Assembly (NCBI GenBank): GCA_026393675.1
Contig: JAPKZQ010000034.1
Coordinates: 1-40,574 of the forward strand
Direction: 5' to 3'
Length of the DNA stretch: 40,574 nucleotides
DNA from: Acidobacteriota bacterium
GTDB taxonomy: Bacteria; Acidobacteriota; Vicinamibacteria; Vicinamibacterales; JAKQTR01
Both the position numbers and the translations under genes were made by a program. The stretch's first letter is position 1; each line of letters opens with the position of its first letter. The notes under the pieces were generated by a model. The model had not been told where the DNA came from, ran no database searches, and saw nothing but the letters and a program-made list of their open reading frames with translations. Positions 16,969-24,804 of this stretch are shown here, piece by piece.

Positions 16969-17024
16969 AGCGCAGCGTGATGCTTCTTCAGCGCAGCGCG
17001 TGACGCCTGCTCAGCGCAACGTGA
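16969..17024. repeat. Short imperfect tandem repeat at the tonB 3' end
   Basis: Three copies of a CAGCGCArCGTGA-like unit start at about 16969, 16990 and 17010. The last is the end of the tonB coding sequence (its codons for TLR and stop on the minus strand). The two others lie just beyond the stop, as if the gene end had been duplicated twice. Spacing is about 21 bases. Confidence 0.45.
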
Positions 17025-17790
17025 ACTGGAGTTCGATAGTCACCCACATGGCCACCGGTTTGCCGGACTGCCTGGCGGGCAAGAATCGCCACTGGCGGGC
17101 GGCGTTGATGGCCTTCTGATCGAGACCAAAGATCGAATCAAGCGAGCGGACGACGCGGCACTGCCCAACTGTACCGTCCGCCCTGACGACGCAGTCGAGC
17201 TTCGCGGTACCTTGGATCTTTGCGCGCATCGCCTCAGCCGTGTACTCAGGCTTGACTTCTTTCTTCAATACCGGGTCCTCGATTCCAGCGCCAGGCCTGC
17301 GTGGTCCGTCCCCTGTTCCGCCATCGGTGCCATCGCCGATGCCCGGGCCATCACCGTCACCGATGCCGGTGCCCTTGCCCTTCCCCATGCCGTCGCCGAT
17401 CCCGGAGCCACGGGATGCGCCGACGTCGTTCAGACCAACCAGCGACTCGTCGAGTTGGGACTTGACGGGAACGAGGTAGTCGGGTGCCGGCAGCGCATCC
17501 TCAGGGAGCTTGACCGGCTGAACGTCGGGCATGTTCTGCTTCGGTACGGCCAGCTTCTCCTTGCGCGGCGGTTCGATGGAGCGATTCCCACCGCCTCCGC
17601 CGCCCCCGCCAGGCCCCGGCTGCTGCAGCCAGACGACACCAGTGACCGCCGGCGCGTGCCGGACGTCAACCAGCGGTCCCGGCGCCAGGGCGATCCAGAG
17701 GAATGCGCCGACGACAACGGTATGGATGGCGAGCGAACCCGCGAGAGAGCCTCCCATACGAGGCGCCCGGGTCTCGGAGGAGAATCGCAT
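17011..17790 (-). CDS. TonB-like energy transducer with Gly/Asp-rich linker
   Basis: A 259-aa protein with a single N-terminal membrane helix (about 14-38, including HTVVVGAFLWIALAPG), a periplasmic linker and a C-terminal TonB domain (about 170-259). The TonB domain includes VKPEYTAEAMRAKIQGTAKL and AARQWRFLPARQSGKPVAMW. It would carry proton-motive energy to outer-membrane receptors or act as a related scaffold. The linker is not the usual Pro/Lys type. It has a run of eight glycines and then repeated GIGDG/GTGDG units. No exbB, exbD or receptor gene is adjacent. It lies 43 bases downstream of the membrane protein gene and is probably in the padR operon. Confidence 0.83.
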   Translation of the reverse strand: MRFSSETRAPRMGGSLAGSLAIHTVVVGAFLWIALAPGPLVDVRHAPAVTGVVWLQQPGPGGGGGGGGNRSIEPPRKEKLAVPKQNMPDVQPVKLPEDALPAPDYLVPVKSQLDESLVGLNDVGASRGSGIGDGMGKGKGTGIGDGDGPGIGDGTDGGTGDGPRRPGAGIEDPVLKKEVKPEYTAEAMRAKIQGTAKLDCVVRADGTVGQCRVVRSLDSIFGLDQKAINAARQWRFLPARQSGKPVAMWVTIELQFTLR

Positions 17791-17833
17791 CTAGCGCTTT
17801 AGACGCGTGTGGCCCGCGCCTGGTCGCCAGAGG

Positions 17834-18937
17834 CTACGCCGTCGTGGCACTCTGCAGCGGCTTCCGATCGGCAGGACGTTCCTCGCGGTTGGCCAGTGTC
17901 CAGCCGAAGACCGCACCCCCGATGACGAGCGGGAGGAAGAGTTTGGCGAGTGCGATCCACGGGTTTCCCATCATGGACAGCAGGTGCAGATGCGGGTCCG
18001 CCTTCACGAGCGCGTAGATTTCCCACGGAATCGGAAAGAGCAACGCACCAATCACGGTCGGCCATAGACGCCCCGCCGAAAGGCGCCGAGATGCCAGGAC
18101 GAGCGGGCAGTACACGGCCGCGACAACTGCCGAGAAGAAGAAGCTCAACAGCGCGGCCCAGGTGAGGATGGCGACTGCCACCTGGATTCCGATCGTAAAG
18201 GTGAGCGGACGCGCAGTGAAGATGAGGCCGAAGGACTGCAGAACGATGTAGGCCATCCCAAATGCTCCGGCACTCCAGACCAAACCTCGCATGGCGAGTC
18301 GGAAGCGGGATTGACCCTCACCTCTCCGGTCGGTACCTATGGTCGCCGCAAGAGCACTTCCGAACAAGACGAATCCCATGAGAATCGCGAACCGACTCGC
18401 GAGCAGGTACCATGGCGGCAGTTGAGGGCCCACGAAATACAGCGACCCGATGATGAAGGCTCCGCCCATCATCACCCCGACGCTGACGCAGTTCATGAAC
18501 ATCTGTCGGAAGCCCGCACCAAGCCCCAGCTTGCGTAACACCACTGGTGTCGCGATGGCCATCAGGAAGAACGGGGCGACTTCAATCTGCCCAATGCGGG
18601 CCATGAGATCGCCCTTCAGGGAGGAGGCAGCAACCAGCAGCGCTGCACCAATCGCCCCCAGTATCAGCACAGCAGCCCATCGACGCATGAGCATCCTCCC
18701 GGTCATCACTTGGTTGATCAGCACGCGAGACAATCCAGCGCAGCCCCTCAGGTACGCGATCCATCGGCGTGTCCGATCCGGGCCGGCCGACTCCACTTCG
18801 TACTGCAGATCGGCGAGCGTCGGCGTTACGGCCGACTCGAACAGCTCGCGGCCGCAGATCGCCCTGGACAACTTGTAGAGTCCGCTCCCCGCGGCACGAT
18901 CGGGCAACGGCTCGCCGCTCATCGCTCGGTCGCCCAT
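17834..18937 (-). CDS. Polytopic membrane protein paired with PadR
   Basis: A 367-aa protein. The soluble N-terminus (about 1-75) contains LYKLSRAICGRELFESAVTP and LADLQYEVESAG, reminiscent of the prefix domain seen in acidobacterial membrane proteins adjacent to PadR genes. It is followed by about eight hydrophobic helices (for example WAAVLILGAIGAALLVAASS and AVAILTWAALLSFFFSAVVA). No ATPase or permease motif is recognised, so the function is unknown. The start at 18937 is preferred because AAGGAG sits five bases upstream; it overlaps the end of padR by 19 bases. An alternative ATG at 18922 would form an ATGA overlap. Repression by the upstream PadR is likely from context. Confidence 0.7.
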   Translation of the reverse strand: MGDRAMSGEPLPDRAAGSGLYKLSRAICGRELFESAVTPTLADLQYEVESAGPDRTRRWIAYLRGCAGLSRVLINQVMTGRMLMRRWAAVLILGAIGAALLVAASSLKGDLMARIGQIEVAPFFLMAIATPVVLRKLGLGAGFRQMFMNCVSVGVMMGGAFIIGSLYFVGPQLPPWYLLASRFAILMGFVLFGSALAATIGTDRRGEGQSRFRLAMRGLVWSAGAFGMAYIVLQSFGLIFTARPLTFTIGIQVAVAILTWAALLSFFFSAVVAAVYCPLVLASRRLSAGRLWPTVIGALLFPIPWEIYALVKADPHLHLLSMMGNPWIALAKLFLPLVIGGAVFGWTLANREERPADRKPLQSATTA

Positions 18938-19230
18938 GACAACTCCTTGGCGAGAACGGTCCAAGCTCGAAGGGCTCGTTCGCCGAGCCCCGTTGCGCGA
19001 TACATGCGGCGAGGCAATCCAATAGCTCCCGCAGCGCGGGGTTCCTGTTCGGATTCGACGTAGCCCTTCTGCTCCATCCGCCCCAAGGTGACGTAGACCG
19101 TGCCTCGTTTGAGGCGGTGGGCGGAGGATTCGACGAGCTGAAGACCGAACATCGGGCCGCCCGATACCAGCAACTCCAGAACGAGCCGTTCCTTGCCTGG
19201 CAGGGTGGGAATCTGTGGCATGCTGCGCAT
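18919..19230 (-). CDS. PadR-family transcriptional regulator
   Basis: A 103-aa PadR-type winged-helix protein. It has LPGKERLVLELLVSGGPMFG (helix 1 and turn), a recognition region SSAHRLKRGTVYVTLGRMEQ, and then the wing GYVESEQEP..YRATGLGERAL. PadR proteins are small dimeric repressors that usually control the neighbouring transporter or membrane gene and themselves. The start is ATG at 19230 or 19221. The likely promoter (19239-19265) overlaps an imperfect palindrome at 19240-19254, fitting autoregulation. Transcription would begin within a few bases of the ATG, so the message may be leaderless. The gene overlaps the membrane protein gene downstream. Confidence 0.85.
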   Translation of the reverse strand: MRSMPQIPTLPGKERLVLELLVSGGPMFGLQLVESSAHRLKRGTVYVTLGRMEQKGYVESEQEPRAAGAIGLPRRMYRATGLGERALRAWTVLAKELSWATER

Positions 19231-19238
19231 GATTGTTA

Positions 19239-19265
19239 TCTTATACAATGTAAGACCGATGTCAA
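19239..19265 (-). promoter_or_regulatory. padR promoter with overlapping palindromic operator
   Basis: On the minus strand TTGACA (19265-19260) and TAAGAT (19244-19239) lie 16 bases apart. A palindrome CTTACA-TTG-TATAAG (19254-19240, one mismatch between arms) covers the -10 box. This is where an autoregulating PadR dimer would be expected to bind. The predicted transcript start is about 19232. Confidence 0.6.
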
Positions 19266-19360
19266 TTGAATATTTGTCCATATTCGTCGGGTTCCTCCGA
19301 CTCGCTCTCCGACTCGTCCCGACTTCCGACGTTGTACGACAGAAGGGATGACGGCAGTAT

Positions 19361-19404
19361 CTACGAAGACTTTCGTTGACATATACGAAGTGCTTCGTAT
19401 ATCT
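19361..19404 (+). promoter_or_regulatory. blaI promoter with two BlaI-type operators
   Basis: TTGACA (19376-19381) is followed after 16 bases by TATATC (19398-19403). A perfect 10-bp inverted repeat, ATATACGAAG and CTTCGTATAT with a 2-base centre, spans 19381-19402 and fills the whole spacer. A second related site with ACGAA and TTCGT arms lies at about 19363-19376, upstream of and touching the -35 box. TAC..GTA inverted repeats are typical BlaI/MecI sites. The start of transcription falls near 19411, right at the ATG (19413). Confidence 0.72.
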
Positions 19405-19412
19405 TCGGCCTG

Positions 19413-19799
19413 ATGACACCCACGCCACCCAAACCGACCGACGCCGAGCTCGCGATTCTTTGCGTGCTCTGGGAACGCGGGCCGAGCACCGTGCGTCAGG
19501 TTCAAGAGACACTCGAACAGGACCGGCCCACTGGTTACACCACGGCCCTGAAGCTCCTCCAGATCATGACGGAGAAGGGCCTGGTGGAACGCAACGCGTC
19601 CGAGCGCACGCACGTCTACTGGGCCCGCCGGTCCGAGCAGCAGACGCAACGCCAATTGGTGGGCGATCTGGTGGAACGCGCGTTTGACGGATCGGCGGCC
19701 AGGCTGGTGATGCAGGCGCTCGCCACCCGTCGTGCGACGCCGGAGGAACTCGACGAGATTCGCAGTCTGCTCGATCGGCATACAGGGAGTGACACATGA
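19413..19799 (+). CDS. blaI: BlaI/MecI-family transcriptional repressor
   Basis: A 128-aa winged-helix repressor. It has PTDAELAILCVLWERGPSTV at the N-terminus, recognition segment TGYTTALKLLQIMTEKGLVE and a C-terminal dimerisation helix region (LVERAFDGSAARLVMQALA). BlaI dimers block their own promoter until the partner M56 protease cuts or releases them. The next gene encodes that protease and overlaps by four bases (ATGA). Two palindromic operators lie in the promoter. Predicted transcription starts about two bases before the ATG, so the message is probably leaderless. No beta-lactamase gene is nearby, so the name reflects the family only. Confidence 0.88.
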   Translation: MTPTPPKPTDAELAILCVLWERGPSTVRQVQETLEQDRPTGYTTALKLLQIMTEKGLVERNASERTHVYWARRSEQQTQRQLVGDLVERAFDGSAARLVMQALATRRATPEELDEIRSLLDRHTGSDT

Positions 19800-22549
19800 T
19801 CCCCGAATCGATCAGCCCTATCCTCGGACACCCGATCGCCCGCGCGCTTGGCTGGGCGCTTGTCCATTTCATCTGGCAGGGGGCCCTCATCGGCGTCGCG
19901 GCCTCCGTGGCGTTCACGATGCTGCGCCGCACGCGCGGCCAGGCGCGCTACCTTGTCGGGTGTGCGGCCCTCATGCTGATGGCGCTCGCGCCTGTGGCCA
20001 CGACCTTCGTGACACTGCGCGCGATCGACTCGACCAGCGCCGTGCCGCGCGGCATGGGCGCACCTGACACGACCGCGCCTGTCCACCAGACATCCGTCCC
20101 TCTCGATGGGCATGGCACCGCCACGGAGGTACGGCCCGGCTCGAGTTCGGGTGCGCAGGTGTCACGCGCGGCGGTCGCGGCATGGATACCGTCAATCCTG
20201 GCGGCGTGGATCGTCGGCGTCGTGCTGCTGTCGGTGCGCCTCGCGGCGGGATGGACCCTGCTGCACCGCCGCCTGTACCACGAGCACCAGATGGCGGCGC
20301 CGACCTGTCAGCATCGTCTCGCGCGGCTGTCGGCGCGGATGGGCATCACGCGCAGGGTCAGGCTGCTGGTGTCCGCGTGCGCGGAAGTACCGTGCTCGGT
20401 GGGCTGGCTGCGCCCGGTTGTGCTGCTGCCCGTCAGCGCGCTGGCCGGCCTCTCCCCGCAGCAGATGGAGGCGATTCTCGCGCACGAGCTCGCCCACATC
20501 CGCCGCCACGACTATGTCGTCAACCTCCTGCAGACCGTCGTTGAGACGCTGCTGTTCTACCATCCGGCCGTGTGGTGGGTGTCACACCGGGTTCGCGTGG
20601 AACGCGAGTACTGCTGCGACGACTGGGCCGTGGCGATGTGCGGCGACACGGTTGGCTATGCGCGCGCGCTGGCCGAGTTGGAGCACCTGCGCCAACCGAG
20701 CCCTTCACTAGTCCTCGCGGCGGCGGGCGGGTCGTTGCTGACGCGCGTGCGTCGCCTGCTCGGCGCGCCGGACGCGTACCGCGGCAAGGGACCGCAGTGG
20801 GAAGTAGCGGCTGTGGTGCTGATGCTCCTCATCGCGTTAACGATTGGATCGCAGGCGCTCGACCGTCAGGGCGCTACGCGTCCGAGTGCAGATGCACCGC
20901 CTGCCGCACCCTCGAGCGGAGCGCGTCCCAGTGCAGGTGTGCCGCCTGCCGCGATCTCGAGCGTGGCGCCGCAAGGCTCCGCGCTTGCTGTGGCACCGCA
21001 GGCACCGACGGCGGTACCGGTCACCGCTCCCGGCCGCGTTGACGCGATCGACATCGCCGGCGACGCGTGGGACCAGATGCCACCGGCCCCACCGGCGCCG
21101 CCATCTTCCCCGGCTCCACCACCCGATCCGTCCGGGACGCCACAGGTGCCACCGTCGCCGCCAGCGCCACCGGCACCGCCGGCTCCCCCAGCGCCACCAG
21201 CACCGCCAGCGCCACCGGCACCACCGGATCCCCCAGCACGGCCCGAGGGGTTCTTCGCGCGTCTTGGCGAGTGGTTCGATTGCCTTACGGGCTCCGGCGA
21301 CTGGCCCTGGGGTTCAAAACCGAGCCAGTCCCGTTGGTCTTTTAGCGAGAACGGCCATGGGTTCGACGTGCGGACCAGTGGAACCGTGGTGTTCACAGAC
21401 GATGAGACCGACGTGAAGAGCATCTCCGCAGGCGGGTACTTCACGCTCACCGAACGCAACAACGGCACCACAACGTACGAGGTTCGCGCGAAGGCCGACG
21501 GATCGCTTGAGCGGCTGTGGAATGGCAAGCCGGTGGGGACAGAGGCGCGCGCGTGGCTGTCCCGGGCGCTGCCGGAATTCCTGCGGCAGTCGGGTTTCAA
21601 CGCCGAGGCGCGCGTCACGCGCCTGCTGGCCCAGAAGGGCGCGGCGGGGGTGCTCGACGAGATCACGGCGCTGAAGTCGAGCTATGTGAAGCGGATCTAC
21701 TTCGAAAAACTCTTCGCGAAAGCAAAGCTCGATCCCGCGACGATGGCTCGCGCGATCCGCCAGGCCGGCGCCGAAATCACATCCGACTACGAACGGGCGT
21801 CCGTGCTGGTTGATGCCACGAAGCTCGGCCTGCCCGACGACTCCTGCCGCCTGGCGTTCGCCGAGGCGACACGCGCCATGAAGTCAGACTACGAAAAGCG
21901 CCGGGCGCTCTCGGCGCTCATCGATGCCGGCCCCATCACCCCACAGGTCGCGAGCGTGATTGTCGAATCCGCCCGCGCGATGAAGTCGGACTACGAGCTG
22001 GCTGGCCTGCTCGTCCAGGTCAACCGGACGCAAGCCATGAACCCGGCCAGCGCGGATCTTGCCCTGACGCTGGCGGACGGGATCAAGTCCGACTACGAGC
22101 GGCACCGGGCGCTCTCCGCCCTGTTGAAGGGGCGAACGCTCGATGAGAACACTCAGACACGGCTCCTCGAGAGTTCCGCCCGCATGACATCCGACTACGA
22201 ACTCGGCGGGCTGCTCGTGGAACTGCTCCGTGGACAGCGCCTCGCGGGTCCGTCGCTCGACGCGTTCTTCAAGGCCGTCGCCACGATCGACAGCGATTAC
22301 GAACATGCCCGCGTCCTCAAGGCGGCGCTTGCCCTGCCCTCTCCGAGCGCGGAACTGCGCGCCCGGGTCATCCAGTCGGTCGCGACGATGAAGAACGATT
22401 ACGAGCGGGCCAACGTGCTCGTCGCGGCCGCGAAGGGCGCGACCTTCGATGCTGCCATGCGCAAGGCATTCCTGGACGCCGCCGACGCGATCAAATCTGA
22501 CTACGAGAAGAACCGCGCGCTGGCGGCTCTTGCCCGCACGCAGGAGTAA
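19796..22549 (+). CDS. BlaR1-type M56 metalloprotease with 34-residue repeat tail
   Basis: A 917-aa protein. N-terminal membrane helices (about 17-40, 50-72 and 128-150) precede the gluzincin motif HELAH (230-234). A downstream VEREYCCDDWA supplies the third zinc ligand (near 270). A last membrane helix (VAAVVLMLLIALTIG, about 341-355) follows. Next is a long Pro/Ala linker with PPAPPAPP-type repeats (about 423-482). The tail then has eight units with an SDYE or NDYE core beginning at 663, 697, 731, 765, 799, 833, 867 and 901, exactly 34 residues apart. A weaker copy is at 628. The usual penicillin-binding sensor domain of BlaR1 is absent; the repeats take its place. It probably cleaves or inactivates the BlaI encoded just upstream. 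Confidence 0.85.
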   Translation: MIPESISPILGHPIARALGWALVHFIWQGALIGVAASVAFTMLRRTRGQARYLVGCAALMLMALAPVATTFVTLRAIDSTSAVPRGMGAPDTTAPVHQTSVPLDGHGTATEVRPGSSSGAQVSRAAVAAWIPSILAAWIVGVVLLSVRLAAGWTLLHRRLYHEHQMAAPTCQHRLARLSARMGITRRVRLLVSACAEVPCSVGWLRPVVLLPVSALAGLSPQQMEAILAHELAHIRRHDYVVNLLQTVVETLLFYHPAVWWVSHRVRVEREYCCDDWAVAMCGDTVGYARALAELEHLRQPSPSLVLAAAGGSLLTRVRRLLGAPDAYRGKGPQWEVAAVVLMLLIALTIGSQALDRQGATRPSADAPPAAPSSGARPSAGVPPAAISSVAPQGSALAVAPQAPTAVPVTAPGRVDAIDIAGDAWDQMPPAPPAPPSSPAPPPDPSGTPQVPPSPPAPPAPPAPPAPPAPPAPPAPPDPPARPEGFFARLGEWFDCLTGSGDWPWGSKPSQSRWSFSENGHGFDVRTSGTVVFTDDETDVKSISAGGYFTLTERNNGTTTYEVRAKADGSLERLWNGKPVGTEARAWLSRALPEFLRQSGFNAEARVTRLLAQKGAAGVLDEITALKSSYVKRIYFEKLFAKAKLDPATMARAIRQAGAEITSDYERASVLVDATKLGLPDDSCRLAFAEATRAMKSDYEKRRALSALIDAGPITPQVASVIVESARAMKSDYELAGLLVQVNRTQAMNPASADLALTLADGIKSDYERHRALSALLKGRTLDENTQTRLLESSARMTSDYELGGLLVELLRGQRLAGPSLDAFFKAVATIDSDYEHARVLKAALALPSPSAELRARVIQSVATMKNDYERANVLVAAAKGATFDAAMRKAFLDAADAIKSDYEKNRALAALARTQE

Positions 22550-22551
22550 AT

Positions 22552-24561
22552 CTACTTGGCTGCTTCGGTCTGTTTGGCCTTGAGTTTCTCTTCGCGCGAC
22601 GTCTTGGCAATCCCGGCCAATTCCAGATCGTTCTGCTGTCCGGCGGCCAGCGCCGCCGGGTCTAACTTCAACGAGTGTTCGGTCGTGGCCAGCGGCACCA
22701 CGCGCCCGCCGGTATAAATCTGGTGGCGGCCGTTGAGGTCGTACCACTTCGCCAGCGTTGCCGTCTGGTGCTGCTTCTCGACGATCTGCCGCCAGCCCAC
22801 GCCGGTGTTGTACGCGCAGAACGAGACTTCGCCTTCCTCTGTGCCGTAGGGGATGATGCACTGGTGCGTGCGCCGGAAATCGTACGTCCAGAGATCCTGG
22901 AACCACATGCCCGCCACAAACAGCAGCAGCCACCGATCGGAGCGGCGCCGCTTGATATCTTCGGCTGTCCGGTCCTTGCCCACCTTGCCGTAATCGTGCT
23001 TGGTCGCACCGAACCCCTTGTCGATTCTCGCCAGCAGGTCGAGGATGCGCAACTGTTTCGGCGACGAGAACGGATCGAAGTTGCGAAGCACTGATACGCC
23101 CACCGCCAGGGTCGACGGGTACAGCACCTGATCCATGTAGGGAATTCCAGAGAGCAGCTTGACCAGCCACATCGGCCGCCTGAGACGCACGGCATCGTTG
23201 ATGATCGCGACGTCCTTATTGGCCCGCTCGAGATTGAGGAACCGGGTCAGGACCACGCGCTCCTTCGTCTCCTTGTCAACCAGCACCGCCATCCCCGCGC
23301 CGCAATCCGGGTGGCACCCGCAATTCACGTGGCCCCACTCCGCCGACGGGCCATGCGTCAAATCAGCCCAGTCAGCGAAGCCCCCCATCAGCGATATCGG
23401 GAACCAGTCGCGAATCGGATCGCCAATGCCCGTCTGTTTCTTGATGTCGTGCGCCAGATCCGCGATGGTGTAGCGCTGCGCGGCCCGCCGCTCGTCCGAG
23501 ATCGCCTCGTCGCGGCCCGTGAACGACACCGGCTGGAACGCAATGAACGACAGCCTGTTCGGATTGTCGAGAGCGAATTCGACGATGCGGCCGACCTGTT
23601 CGTTGTTGACGCCATTGATGATCGTGCTGACGAGCACGATGTCAACGCCCGCCTTGTACAGGTTCTCGATGGCCTGCAGCTTCACGTCGAACAGGTTGCC
23701 CACGTGACGGTGCGAATTGGCCGCGTTGCCGATGCCGTCGAATTGCAGGTAGACGAACCGGAGGCCGGCATCAGCCGCCTGCTGACAGAACTCGGGACTG
23801 CGCGCGAACTCGATGCCGTTGGTCGCCGCCTGCACGCTGTTGTAGCCGACCTCCTTGCAGTAGGCCACCGCTTGGAGGAAGTGCGGAGAGATCGTCGGCT
23901 CGCCGCCCGAAAACTGCACCGACATCTGCCGGCGCGGCTTGATCGAGGCCGCCCGGTCCAGGATGGCCTTGATCTCCGGCCAGTCGAGTTCGTGGACGAA
24001 GCCTACCTGATTCGCGTCAGTGAAACACGGGTCGCACATCATGTTGCAGCGGTTGGTCAGATCGACGGTAAGCACCGCGCCGCGCCCGTACCGGAGACTG
24101 CTGAACCCATGCTCGTGGAGTCCGGCATCGCCATGGACCGGGATGTCGCCGCCCGGGAACATCTCGCCCATCCGTTTGTAGAACGCCGGATCGGTCGACA
24201 GGACGTCCTCGAAATGACCATGTGCCGGGCAATCCTTGACCATCAGGATCTTGCCGTCCCGTTCGATGATCTGGGCGGGAATCTCGCCGGCATGCCCCTT
24301 GACGAAGACGTCTGGACCGGCCTTCCCGTCCACCACCTGCTGCCGCAGCTCGGGGACGCAGACCGGACAAAGTGACGTCGTCTCGCGCGGTACGCCCAAC
24401 GGCGGCCTGAACTTCTCCTTCGACTTCAGGAGCGGCACGTCCGACCACTTCGGCGTGAACGACTTGTTCTTCGAGAACAGGAAGATCGGAAGCATCAGAT
24501 ACCACACCACATTAGCCACGATGCAGAGCAGTTTCTCGACGTACTTGTGCGGAGGGTGCAT
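22552..24561 (-). CDS. Radical SAM enzyme, tetraether/membrane-spanning lipid synthase-like
   Basis: A 669-aa protein with a hydrophobic N-terminal segment (about 12-30, membrane association). A Cys-rich pre-domain has SLCPVC (65, 68) and CPAHG (111). The radical SAM motif is CNMMCDPC (172, 176, 179) with FSGGEPT (218-223). Extra Cys in CGCHPDC (414, 416, 420) suggest an auxiliary iron-sulfur cluster. The SLCPVC..CPAHG lead-in is characteristic of the archaeal Tes/MJ0619 class, which joins lipid tails by C-C bonds. Bacterial relatives are thought to make membrane-spanning fatty acids. The C-terminal 240 residues are not recognised. The start has AGGAG six bases upstream. Its end lies two bases from the convergent M56 gene. 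The radical SAM call is firm; the substrate is inferred. Confidence 0.8.
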   Translation of the reverse strand: MHPPHKYVEKLLCIVANVVWYLMLPIFLFSKNKSFTPKWSDVPLLKSKEKFRPPLGVPRETTSLCPVCVPELRQQVVDGKAGPDVFVKGHAGEIPAQIIERDGKILMVKDCPAHGHFEDVLSTDPAFYKRMGEMFPGGDIPVHGDAGLHEHGFSSLRYGRGAVLTVDLTNRCNMMCDPCFTDANQVGFVHELDWPEIKAILDRAASIKPRRQMSVQFSGGEPTISPHFLQAVAYCKEVGYNSVQAATNGIEFARSPEFCQQAADAGLRFVYLQFDGIGNAANSHRHVGNLFDVKLQAIENLYKAGVDIVLVSTIINGVNNEQVGRIVEFALDNPNRLSFIAFQPVSFTGRDEAISDERRAAQRYTIADLAHDIKKQTGIGDPIRDWFPISLMGGFADWADLTHGPSAEWGHVNCGCHPDCGAGMAVLVDKETKERVVLTRFLNLERANKDVAIINDAVRLRRPMWLVKLLSGIPYMDQVLYPSTLAVGVSVLRNFDPFSSPKQLRILDLLARIDKGFGATKHDYGKVGKDRTAEDIKRRRSDRWLLLFVAGMWFQDLWTYDFRRTHQCIIPYGTEEGEVSFCAYNTGVGWRQIVEKQHQTATLAKWYDLNGRHQIYTGGRVVPLATTEHSLKLDPAALAAGQQNDLELAGIAKTSREEKLKAKQTEAAK

Positions 24562-24725
24562 AGCGTTCTCCTGTCAGAATCCTCACGACCGGCCGTGCCA
24601 CCACGTGCGGCCCAGGACCGCCACCCGAGAGCACCCGGACTCACGGGACGGACAAATTCTACCTATCAAACCGGGTGAAAACTCGATGGAATAGGGAGTG
24701 GGCGGTCCGGCGGGACCAAGGGGCA

Positions 24726-24749
24726 CCGATGACTGTGAATGGTCATCGG
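24726..24749. terminator. Hairpin downstream of fabH
   Basis: An 8-bp perfect stem (24726-24733 with 24742-24749, loop TGTGAATG) lies 55 bases beyond the fabH-like stop. It may end that transcript or lie in the leader of the radical SAM gene. A smaller GGTCC/GGACC hairpin is at 24704-24717. Neither has a long U-tract. The 243-base gap holds no gene. Confidence 0.4.
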
Positions 24750-24804
24750 CGATAAATAAGGTCCGACATGTTCTGGCGGCAGGTACCGGCCGTTGACGCC
24801 CGGA

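Noticed and set aside
21067-21240. Repetitive CCA/GCC tract considered as a DNA repeat array or CRISPR
   Set aside because: It encodes the Pro/Ala linker of the M56 protein in frame; there are no spacers.
21884-23170. 428-codon minus-strand frame spanning the end of the M56 and radical SAM genes
   Set aside because: It runs across two convergent real genes and its translation is Arg/Gly-rich without family features.
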